From assembly GCA_018267365.1 (NCBI GenBank), contig JAFDYQ010000008.1, forward strand, positions 1-64,000: DNA of 64,000 nucleotides. Direction: 5' to 3'. Positions 36,516 to 45,066 of this stretch are shown here, in pieces; positions within the stretch are counted from its first letter, which is position 1, and every line of letters begins with the position of its first letter. Under the pieces are notes generated by a model. It had not been told where the DNA came from. It searched no databases and saw nothing but the letters and a program-made list of their open reading frames with translations. The translations under genes were made by a program, and so were the position numbers. The DNA is from Bacteroidota bacterium (GTDB lineage Bacteria > Bacteroidota > Bacteroidia > Chitinophagales > LD1).

Positions 36516-36536
36516 CACTGCTTACAGACGGGTCGG

Positions 36537-36899
36537 CTAGGACATAAATCTGCCTACGGCTACAAAAAGTGACAGCGCCAGTAGCACAGCGTTGATACCT
36601 ATGCCGGGATATTCACCTTTGCCCAGGTGGTACACGGCAGCAAAGACCATGGTAAGCGCCAGGCCCAGGGCAGCCAGTACGGTGAGAAAAGGTGCTATAC
36701 CCAGAGCCCATGGCAGTATGAGGCCGATGCCTCCCAGCAGCTCCGCTATACCTATGAGCCTGACCTGCGTGGCAGAGTAATCATTGACCCACGGCATTTT
36801 TGCCGCTAGTTTTTCTTTGGGTTGTGTTGCTTTCGTCAGGCCGGCCATGGTAAACATAGCTCCCAGCAGTCCCTGCACGATCCATAATGCGATATTCAT
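36537..36899 (-). CDS. DoxX-like membrane protein
   Basis: A 120-aa inner-membrane protein with four hydrophobic helices. It opens MNIALWIVQGLLGAMFTMAG, has the Pro-rich loop KMPWVNDYSATQ and the motif IGIAELLGGIGLILPW, typical of the DoxX family (terminal-quinol-oxidase/thiosulfate relatives), here without an oxidase gene nearby. Third gene of a minus-strand run with a DsbA-like protein and a second DoxX. Confidence 0.85.
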   Translation of the reverse strand: MNIALWIVQGLLGAMFTMAGLTKATQPKEKLAAKMPWVNDYSATQVRLIGIAELLGGIGLILPWALGIAPFLTVLAALGLALTMVFAAVYHLGKGEYPGIGINAVLLALSLFVAVGRFMS

Positions 36900-36932
36900 G
36901 TTGTTTGAGTTTTAGTTGTTCTTTGATATAGT

Positions 36933-37646
36933 TTACACTGCACAGCCGTCAGGGTCGCAGCTGTTCTCATCTGTACCCACTCTGGTCAGTGGGCCACGGG
37001 CCTCCCATGCCGCCTGTAGCGCGCCTGCAAAGGTCTTGCCCTCCTGCGCACCTGACACCGCGTACCTATTGTCCAGCACAAAGAATGGCCCCCCCTGCAC
37101 ACCTATCTGCTGCGCGCGCTCCATATCGTGCTGCACGGCATCCGCATAGGCATCTGAGTCCAGCATCGCGAGCGTCTCATCGCGGCTGATACCGACTTGC
37201 TCGCCGATAGCCGCCAGCACTTCATGGTCCGCTGTATTTTTACCTTCGGTAAAGTAGGCGTGAAACAGTGCTTCCTCCGCACGGTCTTGCACCCCATGCT
37301 GCGCCGCCAGATGTGAGAAGCGATGCGCATCCCATGAGTTGGCCACCACGGCTTTATGCAGGTGATAGTCGAGGCCTGCCTCGCGGGCCATGCCTGTCAC
37401 GTGGTCATTCATCATAGCGGCCTGCTCTACAGACCAGCCCTTCTTGGCGGCCAGCATCTGATTTACGCTCATGCCCGGATCAGTCTTGAGATCCGGATCC
37501 AGCTGGAAACTGCGCCAGACGACATTGACCTGGTCCCGCTGCGCAAAGGCCGCCAGCCCTTCCTCAAAGCGCCGCTTGCCTATATAGCAGAACGGGCACA
37601 TAATATCGCTCCAGATCTCGACGGTCATTTTATTGTCTGTGTTCAT
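36933..37646 (-). CDS. FrnE-like DsbA family oxidoreductase
   Basis: A 237-aa cytoplasmic thiol-disulfide protein; no signal peptide is seen. The active site MCPFCYIGKRRFEE has the CPFC motif at about residues 17-20. The rest follows the FrnE layout, with SWDAHRFSHLA and GVQGGPFFVLDNRYAVSGAQ, and a cysteine-containing tail NSCDPDGCAV. Related proteins act in disulfide stress and in polyketide metabolism. It stands between two DoxX genes, with 11 and 33 bp gaps, and next to a redox-type HxlR regulator. Confidence 0.9.
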   Translation of the reverse strand: MNTDNKMTVEIWSDIMCPFCYIGKRRFEEGLAAFAQRDQVNVVWRSFQLDPDLKTDPGMSVNQMLAAKKGWSVEQAAMMNDHVTGMAREAGLDYHLHKAVVANSWDAHRFSHLAAQHGVQDRAEEALFHAYFTEGKNTADHEVLAAIGEQVGISRDETLAMLDSDAYADAVQHDMERAQQIGVQGGPFFVLDNRYAVSGAQEGKTFAGALQAAWEARGPLTRVGTDENSCDPDGCAV

Positions 37647-37657
37647 TGTATGGTGAT

Positions 37658-38038
37658 TTAGATAGCGGCACGCAGGGCAGGTGCATCATATACCTTATGG
37701 TAAAACAAATACGATACCAGCAGCAGTACCATAAATACTATTGGGCCCGCGGCTGTCTGTATGCCGTCTACAGATGTATGGGCTACCACTGCGGATATGA
37801 AGGTGATAGCGAAGCCGGCGTAGGTCCACTCCTTCATCCGGGCAGGTACCGGCGCGAGCAGCAGGACCGCACCTATGATCTTGGCTATAGCCAGCTCCTG
37901 ACGGAAGTAGGTGGGAAAGCCGAGGTGCACAAACCCCTCCCGCACAGTATCGGCCGTGAGGTACATATAGGCCGACATCACCATCATGCCTGATATGATG
38001 ACCGTGACTGCCCAGTAGATGATTTTATCTCTTTTCAT
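37658..38038 (-). CDS. DoxX-like membrane protein
   Basis: A 126-aa inner-membrane protein with about four helices, related in type to the other DoxX-like gene of the run. The start is the Met of KRDKIIYWAVTVIISGMM; 14 further in-frame residues upstream are rejected. It has FPTYFRQELAIAKIIGAV, and MKEWTYAGFAITFISA as conserved-looking loops. First gene of the operon that continues into the DsbA-like gene after 11 bp; divergent from the HxlR regulator. Confidence 0.85.
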   Translation of the reverse strand: MKRDKIIYWAVTVIISGMMVMSAYMYLTADTVREGFVHLGFPTYFRQELAIAKIIGAVLLLAPVPARMKEWTYAGFAITFISAVVAHTSVDGIQTAAGPIVFMVLLLVSYLFYHKVYDAPALRAAI

Positions 38039-38126
38039 TGTAGTGTGTTTAATTGTTTGATGAAATAGTTGTTTAACCACACAAAAATAATTACCTTTGA
38101 TATACTTTAGTAACTACTATACGATT

Positions 38127-38140
38127 GTATACTAGTATAC
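38127..38140. promoter_or_regulatory. 14-bp palindrome between DoxX and HxlR genes
   Basis: GTATACTAGTATAC is a perfect palindrome in the 126-bp divergent intergenic region. AGTAAC is also found as a direct repeat on both sides. It is a candidate binding site for the adjacent HxlR-family protein. Confidence 0.6.
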
Positions 38141-38164
38141 TCCGAGTAACCAACTACTAAAAGC

Positions 38165-38539
38165 ATGGCACCCACCACTAAAAACGAGATAGATAAACAC
38201 GACGCAAAAGCCTGCGGCGAATTCATAGTACCCATACGTGACACGCTCGATGTGCTCAGCGGCAAATGGAAATTGCCTATACTCGGCGCACTGCGCTTTG
38301 GCAAGAAGCGCTTCAAAGAGATAGAGCGTGAGATACCTCACATCACAGCGCGTATGCTCTCCAAGGAGCTGAAGGAGCTGGAGATGAACGAGCTCATCAC
38401 CCGTACTGTTTATGCCACTATACCGGTCACTGTAGAGTATGAGGTCACGCCCTATGGCAAGACGCTCGACAGCGTGCTGAATGCCATGAAGGAATGGGGC
38501 GTACAGCACCGCCGCCGCATCATGGGCAAAAAGAAGTAA
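38165..38539 (+). CDS. HxlR-family transcriptional regulator
   Basis: A 124-aa winged-helix regulator. It has the family signature of an N-terminal Cys (ACGEFIVPI, Cys17) before LDVLSGKWKLPILGAL, then RFKEIEREIPHITARMLSKELKELE as the recognition part and YEVTPYGKTLD at the wing. Related proteins such as YodB, HypR and QorR sense electrophiles and thiol stress through that Cys. Its divergent partner is a DoxX/DsbA/DoxX operon, which makes autoregulation and redox control a reasonable guess. A thioredoxin-like gene follows after nine bases. Confidence 0.92.
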   Translation: MAPTTKNEIDKHDAKACGEFIVPIRDTLDVLSGKWKLPILGALRFGKKRFKEIEREIPHITARMLSKELKELEMNELITRTVYATIPVTVEYEVTPYGKTLDSVLNAMKEWGVQHRRRIMGKKK

Positions 38540-38548
38540 CTTCGGGCC

Positions 38549-39061
38549 GTGAGACAGTCATCCTATATCATCATTGCATCACTGCTCGCACTAGTCTCTT
38601 GCACACCCCGACACTCGCTCATGGTCACAAAGGACAAAGATGGCAGCAAGATGCTGATAGGCACCACACAGCGCACTGCGCTACATGATCCTGCCTTTGC
38701 CTGGTTTGATAGAGGCTATACAGCATACAAACCCACTGCTGCTCCATTGTCTGTCATCAAAGGACAGGCAGCTTCGCTGCATATAGAGATATTTGGCGGC
38801 ACCTGGTGTGATGATACGCATGACCTGCTACCCCGTTTCTACAAGGTAGCCGATGCCACAGGTATCACTGACGCGCACATCACGCTGCATCTGGTGGGCC
38901 GCGACAAGACTACCAAAGACGGCAGTGCGGCCAGGTTTAAGATCACTAACGTGCCCACATTCATAGTCTTGAAAGGGGATAAAGAAATAGGCCGCATCAC
39001 AGAGGCTACCCGCCACAGTATAGAGGCCGACCTGGCTGAGATCCTGACGGACAAAGACTAA
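38549..39061 (+). CDS. Thioredoxin-fold lipoprotein with CxxT site
   Basis: A 170-aa exported protein starting with GTG. The lipobox LVSC (Cys18) marks it as a lipoprotein. The thioredoxin-like part (about 76-165) has GGTWCDDTHDLLPRF and the cis-Pro motif NVPTFIVLKGDKEIG. The second Cys of the usual CxxC is Thr, so it may work as a monothiol or isomerase-type protein. It follows the HxlR gene after nine bases, probably co-transcribed, and its stop overlaps by four bases the end of the convergent membrane-protein gene. Confidence 0.82.
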   Translation: MRQSSYIIIASLLALVSCTPRHSLMVTKDKDGSKMLIGTTQRTALHDPAFAWFDRGYTAYKPTAAPLSVIKGQAASLHIEIFGGTWCDDTHDLLPRFYKVADATGITDAHITLHLVGRDKTTKDGSAARFKITNVPTFIVLKGDKEIGRITEATRHSIEADLAEILTDKD

Positions 39062-40548
39062 CGCCTGCCCTTCGCTTTATATAGAATATTGCCATCGCTC
39101 TGCCACACTACGGAGTCCTGATCATAGAGGGCATAGCCTGCTGCTGCATTCCTATCCAGCTGGTCTATGTCCAGCACATAGTCGGGATGCACCCTGCTCA
39201 GTTCATGCGAGACAAAGGCAGCCGTTGCGTCCTTAGGTATCAGGCAGGTATGCCGACCTGTGTAGAGCGCTACAGCACGCGGTTTGGTAGTGGCTATGAG
39301 CGCATCAGGAGCGGTAGCCGTGCGGATATACGCCAGCATGCGGCGGCTGCCCTCCGTCTGAGGCCCGGGTACTATGGTCATACCCTGCTCGTGGCAGATA
39401 GCCCTTATATCGCGTATATTGACGGCCAGCATGAAGATCAGGAACAGCATGCCCGCAGTATAGCGGTGCATGCCCGCAGGCAGGCGGATACTACGCGCGC
39501 CCAGGGCGGCACAGATCATCAGTATAGGGAGTACAGGCAGCATATAGCGGAAGCCCTGACTGGAGTAAGGAAAGAAGAGTACGATCACCGCATAGGTCGC
39601 CAGCACGATCCACTCCCACGTCATGCGCCATACCAGCTGCAGGAGGCCCAGCACTGTGAGGACCAGCATAAATGATGTGGAGTAGTAGAGCATAAAACTA
39701 TACCGGCCCGCCTCATGATGAAAAAGGGATTGATACAGGCGTGTGTAGCGGTCCAGATTCGAGAGAAAGGTCAGACTCATATCCGGGGATTCGTACAGCC
39801 CGAGGAAATGTGCTATATGACTGCCCGGTGCCGGGAAGAGCAGCACATTAGCCACAAGCACTCCGGCTATGGTGGCTATCAGGATGGTACCATCCCTGCG
39901 CAGCGATAGTCGCCAAGCCTCTGTCGATATCCCATGCAGCGATACACGTATCGTCTGCAGGCACATAGCTGCAGCCAGCAGCACCGGCAGGATATATGCA
40001 GCCTCCCTTATACCTATGGTGAATGCTATGACCAAACCCGTGAGCACCAGGACCCATCGTGACAGTTCCTGTCGCTTCAGGAATAGCATAAGGCTGAGTG
40101 TAAAGAAAAACGAGAACGGTATATCTGATATGATCTCCGTCTTGAATTTGAGGAACCAGGGATTGATAAAAACGATGAGGATAAAGGCTACAGAGGTAAA
40201 GAAGGAGAAGCGCCATCTGAGCAGCCCAAAGATCAGCAGGCCCCACGCTACCAGCCAGAGCGACACATAGGTATCGAGCGCCCTAAAGTCAATACCCCAT
40301 ACCTTGACCACGGGTGCCAGCAGCAGCGGGAATCCATAGGAGTAGTACTCCGGCGCGTAGCTGGGCATATAGTCCTGAGGCACCATGTGTGTCTCATAGT
40401 AGTGATAGCCCGTCGCTATATTTTGCGCTTCTATCAGGTATCCGGCGAAGTCATCTCCCCACTCGTGCGAGCTGCGTATATTGATGAAAAGCAAAGGAGA
40501 CAGCAGCAGCAATACTGCCAGATATTCCGGTACCTTTCTCCTGATCAT
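39058..40548 (-). CDS. GT39-like polytopic membrane glycosyltransferase
   Basis: A 496-aa inner-membrane protein with about ten helices, resembling ArnT/PMT-type enzymes that use lipid-linked sugars. The first periplasmic loop has SSHEWGDDFAGYLIEAQNIATG, in which the DD pair matches the catalytic acidic pair of the family. A second protein of the same type lies at 47635-49101 (WGDDWACYYAEARNIS). The substrates are unknown and the sequence diverges from characterised members. It converges with the thioredoxin-like gene with a four-base overlap. Confidence 0.78.
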   Translation of the reverse strand: MIRRKVPEYLAVLLLLSPLLFINIRSSHEWGDDFAGYLIEAQNIATGYHYYETHMVPQDYMPSYAPEYYSYGFPLLLAPVVKVWGIDFRALDTYVSLWLVAWGLLIFGLLRWRFSFFTSVAFILIVFINPWFLKFKTEIISDIPFSFFFTLSLMLFLKRQELSRWVLVLTGLVIAFTIGIREAAYILPVLLAAAMCLQTIRVSLHGISTEAWRLSLRRDGTILIATIAGVLVANVLLFPAPGSHIAHFLGLYESPDMSLTFLSNLDRYTRLYQSLFHHEAGRYSFMLYYSTSFMLVLTVLGLLQLVWRMTWEWIVLATYAVIVLFFPYSSQGFRYMLPVLPILMICAALGARSIRLPAGMHRYTAGMLFLIFMLAVNIRDIRAICHEQGMTIVPGPQTEGSRRMLAYIRTATAPDALIATTKPRAVALYTGRHTCLIPKDATAAFVSHELSRVHPDYVLDIDQLDRNAAAGYALYDQDSVVWQSDGNILYKAKGRR

Positions 40549-40612
40549 GTGTCTAAGATATGAAAACAGGCCATACTAATCCGGCCCCACTATAGCTTAC
40601 TTATAAAAGATA

Positions 40613-40640
40613 AGAGGACTCTGTAGCTACAGAGTCCTCT
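40613..40640. terminator. Perfect 28-bp palindromic terminator
   Basis: AGAGGACTCTGTAG (40613-40626) is exactly complementary to 40627-40640. It lies 27 bases after the end of the T9SS-protein gene on the minus strand. Confidence 0.75.
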
Positions 40641-40666
40641 CACCATTATATACTTTTCGCTTAAGC

Positions 40667-41721
40667 CTAATGTGCTACAACCATCTTGAGAGTAGAGGCA
40701 TGCTCTCCGGAGCGCAGTGTCACGATATAGATGCCGGTACTCATACCCGCCACAGGCACGGGGATATGATTCTCGCCACGGACGAGTGTCTGCGTCAGGT
40801 GCTGTACCTCACGTCCGCTCAGATCAGAGACTGACACTGATACTTCGCTCGCGCTCTCATTTTGCAGTGAGATAGTGGCATGATCACTCGCTGGCTGCGG
40901 CTGGATAGCCAGGCCGGCTATACCTGCCAGAGAGAGATCGTCTATACCTGCAGGAGACACTTTAGAGTAGTTGCCTGCATCGCTGGTTTGCGTGATGCCG
41001 TATTGTGTTTGCTCCAGGTGGCTCACAGATGCCAGGCCTGTACCGGGATACGCCGGTGACATCCAGTTATACGTCTTGTAGTAGTAGGTGATCACCAGCG
41101 TCTGGCCTGATACTACCTCTGTATCTACTATGTGCTGTGACACATAGAGGCGCAGTACATTGGAGAAGGTACCCGCCTTGGTGGTCAGTGTGCCGTAGCC
41201 GTCGGCTATGGTAGAGTCTACCACATGCCTTACTATAGTACCCGAGTAGCTGCCCGATACAAATGAGCCTGTGGCGGTAGCAGTCGAAACGAAGGATGAG
41301 TTGTATGTAGTGGGAAAGTGCAGGATATCCTGCACAGGACTATAGTTCAATACATAGCTGGCAAAGGGCTGGCTCACACCTACCAGTTGGTACACGTTGC
41401 CATTGAGCCGGCTGAAGTTGTAAGAATCATGACCATTGGTAGACAGGCCATGGGCGCAGTCTGTAGCGGTAGAGAAGCTTGAGCCAGTAGGGGCAGACGA
41501 CGGTGTGATGTACTGTACATCCTGAGAACCCAGTGTGTCATATCCCGAGAGGTCCCAGGTCACATTGGCACCGGCAGCGCCCTCACTCAGGCCACCCGAA
41601 CCGTCCAAGGCGGTAAGATGTACCTGGGTACCCACAGCCGGGATGTACGATGAGGTCAGAGTAGGCTGAGCAAAGGAGGAGATTGCAGCGCAAGCTGCGA
41701 AGAGCGTAAATAGTTTTTCAT
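40667..41721 (-). CDS. T9SS-exported protein; start codon out of frame with body
   Basis: A protein of about 351 aa if read with one extra base. The body begins KLFTLFAACAAISSFAQ, a clear signal peptide, and continues as a beta-rich secreted protein to a T9SS tail (IQPQPASDHATI to LKMVVAH). The only well-placed ATG (41719-41721) is followed by five A and is out of frame; six A would give MKKLFTLF. The in-frame ATG at 41761 lies inside the preceding terminator hairpin and would destroy the signal peptide, so it is rejected. The gene follows a lipoprotein and a TonB receptor on the same strand and may act with them in uptake. Ligand unknown. Confidence 0.75.
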
Positions 41722-41751
41722 AGTAGATTGATTTTCCGGCAAATAAACAAA

Positions 41752-41783
41752 AATCCCGCATTTACTTTCTAAATGCGGGATTC
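41752..41783 (-). terminator. Terminator after the lipoprotein gene
   Basis: AATCCCGCATTT and its complement form a 12-bp stem with a 7-base loop, followed on the minus strand by TTTTGTTTATTTG. It lies 22 bases after the lipoprotein stop and may reduce read-through into the T9SS gene. Confidence 0.8.
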
Positions 41784-41804
41784 TTTTCTCAAAATAAATC
41801 CTGG

Positions 41805-42338
41805 TTAGTAGTTTATCTGCGTGATATCAGCGTCCAGGGTACTGCTATCAGAGGCGGTGGTTGAGCTCTTTAGTATCAAACCGGTCACTTGCACCTTGGT
41901 CACGGTACTATCATCATTTACAGTTACATTGACTATCGCGTTACTATTGGGCACTGAGTAGTAGATGCGCTTTGGAGAGGTGTCAGTCAGCGCTACGTAC
42001 ACGTAGCCACTGTCAGGTGGATTATGGTCGCTCACGCGGTATGAGCCATTGTGCGGTATAGTGCCCCATGGATAGACCCAAGCGTGACCCGGACCGTTCT
42101 GTAGCGTAGGCCTGGTCAGGGTACTCAGGCTATCGCAGAATGTGAAAGCAAGTGATCCCGTCGGAAAATTGTCCTGGGTATAGCCGGTCAGAGAGCCCAA
42201 TACATAATTGACAAAAGTAGGCTTGTATGTCACACCTTTGAATGTCCAGCTGCCTCCGTCTTTGCCTTTCGTCTTGGAGCAGGCAGCAGCAGCCAACGCT
42301 ATGATAAGAACTGCGATTAGTATTTTTTTCATATTCAT
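41805..42338 (-). CDS. Lipoprotein next to a TonB receptor
   Basis: A 177-aa exported lipoprotein: the signal sequence KKILIAVLIIALAAAACSK ends in the lipobox AAAC (Cys20). The mature part is beta-rich and begins SKTKGKDGGSWTFKGVTYKP, with no enzyme motif. The position, 24 bp behind a TonB receptor, suggests a ligand-capturing surface lipoprotein, comparable in layout to hemophore-receptor pairs, but no heme-binding residues are identified. Start at the first or third Met is equally possible (MNMKK). Confidence 0.75.
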   Translation of the reverse strand: MNMKKILIAVLIIALAAAACSKTKGKDGGSWTFKGVTYKPTFVNYVLGSLTGYTQDNFPTGSLAFTFCDSLSTLTRPTLQNGPGHAWVYPWGTIPHNGSYRVSDHNPPDSGYVYVALTDTSPKRIYYSVPNSNAIVNVTVNDDSTVTKVQVTGLILKSSTTASDSSTLDADITQINY

Positions 42339-42362
42339 GATATTCTGATCGGATGGAATGAT

Positions 42363-44789
42363 TTAGAAGTTATATCTTATCTGTACAGTATAATTGCGTA
42401 TAGGTTCAGGTTTGCCCGGACGCAACTCGTAGAACCTGTTGCCGAGATTCTTGACTATAAAGCCACACTCCACATGGCGGTTGATCTTGTAGCCCATACG
42501 GATATCTCCTATGAAGTCGCCCCTCCTATGCGCCGTGAAGAGTGGCGTATAAGCATCGACTGACCCGGATATAGCAGATATGGCAGTCTTGATGGTTTCC
42601 GGGATTTTCTCCGGGAAACTAGCATAGCTGAAGGTGCCGCCAAAGTAGCAGCGCCAAAACTTGATCTCACCGTCTATGCGCACCAGATGACGCACACGGT
42701 AGTCCAGCAGGTGCTTGTAGGCGTCTGTCTTGGGATCATCCAGTCGTTTCACATTATATTTGAATGCATCCTTGAAGAACTGTGCTTCTGTATAATGATC
42801 GGAAGTATCACCATTTACAGGCAGTTTGCTTCCATAGCTATAGTTATATCCGGCACTTAGCTGTATACCCACTTTGCCTATCTGGCCACGGGCACCGAAT
42901 GTGAATTCATAACCAAACACCTGTGCGTTCTCTATATTGTGTGCCTGCACGCCAAAGAGGTGTTGCTGATTGATAGGCACATTGGACTGAGAGCGTATGA
43001 CTCCCAACGGATCCATATAAACATGGTTCAGCAGAGAAGTATCTGTGGTTATCACCTTACCACTGCCAGCAAAACGGTTGTTATAATAGTTGAAATCATA
43101 CTGTGTAAAATCATAGAATCTGTTGTAATAGACCGCCATATCTACGAAGCCTACGAACTTGGGCCCGATCTTGTACACCTGATTGATACCGATCTCTGCG
43201 CTCCAGCCATGCTCAGCGTGCAGTGTATCGTTAGGCACTACTATCACACCGGGATAGAAATTCTGCAGGATATCCCGCTCACCGATAGATGGTATACGGT
43301 ATGCCTGGCCCCATGAGGCGCGGATGTGTGTAGACTTGGTCGCCTCAAAGTTCATACCCATGCGAAATACTGGCTGACTTTTCTCAAGGTCCTGATCTAC
43401 CTTTTGTATCTCATAGCGCAGCCCGCCCTGTATGGAGAACCATTTGATATTATACTCCAGTTGTGCATATACTGCTGCGCTGAGCGTAGGGTGAATATTA
43501 TCATAAAGGTTACTCCGCGACAGCCCCGCAGTGAATGGAGCCCCCGCTGTCAGTACCAGTGAGTGCTTCAGCCTGTATTGGTATTGGTTATTGATCATGA
43601 TCTGATGCGACACAGCATTGGGATCCGTGCCATTGCCTATCCGGTCTATATTCATATAGCGCATGAGCAGGGTGTACATATGCCCCTTGGCTGTAGCATA
43701 CGTCAGGTGCGGGTCTATATTCATACGGAAGTAACGGCTACTCGATCCCGCTCCTACCTTGTATGCATTTGTATCAGCATCCTTGGCTATAAAGAATTCA
43801 TCTATCGTCTCATACATCAGCGATCCGTCAACACCCCAGGTCAGGCCGGCTACCTTCTCACTGATCTTGCGCGTCTTAAAGTAGCCCTGCGCCCTCCAGT
43901 CACCATTGCCCTGTATATAGCTCTGGTCTCCTACCATACTACCCCCGGCCACTATCTGCAGGGTACCCACTTTGCGTCTGTGGTTTACCATCAGGCTCCC
44001 CTTGAATGGCAGCTGATTATTCCACCACTGCTGGTACTTCTTCGGAGTATTGCCATAGACGCCCATATTGATATCTATGGCAGTAGTAGGGGTATCTTCT
44101 ATCGGCCAGTCTGTCACCAGATTTACCACACCATTGAGAGCGGAGGAGCCATAGATCACAGATGAGGCACCTTTCACTACCTCTACCTGCTTGGCATTGT
44201 TGAGCAGTACCATCGTATTCTGCCCCTGGCCCAGGTCAGCGCTCATCATAGAGAGGCCGTCCTGCATGATAGCCGTACGGCTACCTACACCATAGGAGTA
44301 GCTGCTACCACCACGTATCGTGATCTGTCCATCCTGTATCAGTACGCCCGATTGCTTATTGAGCGCCTCACCCAGATCGGTAGAGTTCGTGTGCTTGATC
44401 TGCTCTGAGGTCACTACACCTATCGACACGTTCTCCTTGGCAGCGTTCTTCTTATACTGGCTCACAGTACTCACCTCGCTAAACTCATAAGCGTCTGTAG
44501 GCATTTCCACATTTATGGTCTGGGCTTTGCCTGCCACTACCTTGATGGCTACACGCTGCCTCTTATATCCTATATTGGTGATGGTCAGATCATAGTCTCC
44601 CTCTGGTACGTTTAGCTTGTAGTGGCCGGCGGCATCAGTGATGACGCCCTTACTCTTATCAAATTTCACAGAGGCACCGGCTAGCGGTTCCTTAGAAGAC
44701 TCGCTCGTCACAGTGCCCGTTATCTCGGCTGTCTGTGCTATCGCCACATAGGTTATCAAAAAAGTAATGAGCGTAAAAAGATGTTTCAT
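42363..44789 (-). CDS. TonB-dependent receptor
   Basis: An 808-aa outer-membrane transporter. Signal peptide 1-19 (AIAQT), carboxypeptidase-regulatory-like domain (about 22-110, ITGTVTSESSKEP), plug with SIGVVTSEQIKHTNSTDLGEALNKQSGV-type start, VLIQDGQITIRGGSSYSYG and VEVVKGASSVIYGSSALNG (about 120-230), and a barrel ending NYTVQIRYNF. The lipoprotein and T9SS protein behind it make up a likely substrate-specific uptake unit. The transported compound cannot be told. A TATATTTG promoter element lies upstream. Confidence 0.9.
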   Translation of the reverse strand: MKHLFTLITFLITYVAIAQTAEITGTVTSESSKEPLAGASVKFDKSKGVITDAAGHYKLNVPEGDYDLTITNIGYKRQRVAIKVVAGKAQTINVEMPTDAYEFSEVSTVSQYKKNAAKENVSIGVVTSEQIKHTNSTDLGEALNKQSGVLIQDGQITIRGGSSYSYGVGSRTAIMQDGLSMMSADLGQGQNTMVLLNNAKQVEVVKGASSVIYGSSALNGVVNLVTDWPIEDTPTTAIDINMGVYGNTPKKYQQWWNNQLPFKGSLMVNHRRKVGTLQIVAGGSMVGDQSYIQGNGDWRAQGYFKTRKISEKVAGLTWGVDGSLMYETIDEFFIAKDADTNAYKVGAGSSSRYFRMNIDPHLTYATAKGHMYTLLMRYMNIDRIGNGTDPNAVSHQIMINNQYQYRLKHSLVLTAGAPFTAGLSRSNLYDNIHPTLSAAVYAQLEYNIKWFSIQGGLRYEIQKVDQDLEKSQPVFRMGMNFEATKSTHIRASWGQAYRIPSIGERDILQNFYPGVIVVPNDTLHAEHGWSAEIGINQVYKIGPKFVGFVDMAVYYNRFYDFTQYDFNYYNNRFAGSGKVITTDTSLLNHVYMDPLGVIRSQSNVPINQQHLFGVQAHNIENAQVFGYEFTFGARGQIGKVGIQLSAGYNYSYGSKLPVNGDTSDHYTEAQFFKDAFKYNVKRLDDPKTDAYKHLLDYRVRHLVRIDGEIKFWRCYFGGTFSYASFPEKIPETIKTAISAISGSVDAYTPLFTAHRRGDFIGDIRMGYKINRHVECGFIVKNLGNRFYELRPGKPEPIRNYTVQIRYNF

Positions 44790-45066
44790 CAGAATTGCTT
44801 GGTTTGGGTCAAATATATTTTTTAGTACATACTTGGTACTTGACGGGTTATTAACAAATCGTTAAATAAGTAAACAAACTCCTTTACCCTGCGAATAGCA
44901 AAAAAGTGCCCTTCTTATTCTTTTCATTTGTCCTGCCCTTAAATTGTTTTGTGCTATAAACTTAAAATTGTTTTTCAGCATTCAAATAGTTCGGAAAAGG
45001 TGTACGAAAAATTTATTTTCCATACATTCAAAAAATATTCATTTATAAAAATATACCCATTCTGAT
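44790..45066. other. AT-rich divergent intergenic region
   Basis: No gene seen. It contains the -7 element of the TonB receptor at 44810-44817 and an AT-rich stretch before the phosphatase-like gene. No riboswitch core was recognised. Confidence 0.5.
44810..44817 (-). promoter_or_regulatory. Bacteroidota -7 promoter element of the TonB receptor
   Basis: Read on the minus strand, TATATTTG matches TAnnTTTG exactly and lies 20 bases before the receptor start codon. A well-spaced -33 box is not evident. Confidence 0.45.

Noticed and set aside
41722-41761. In-frame ATG at 41761 as start of the T9SS protein
   Set aside because: It lies within the terminator of the upstream lipoprotein gene and would put unrelated residues before the signal peptide.
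44790-45066. Cobalamin riboswitch upstream of the TonB receptor
   Set aside because: No B12-box sequence or matching stems seen on either strand.
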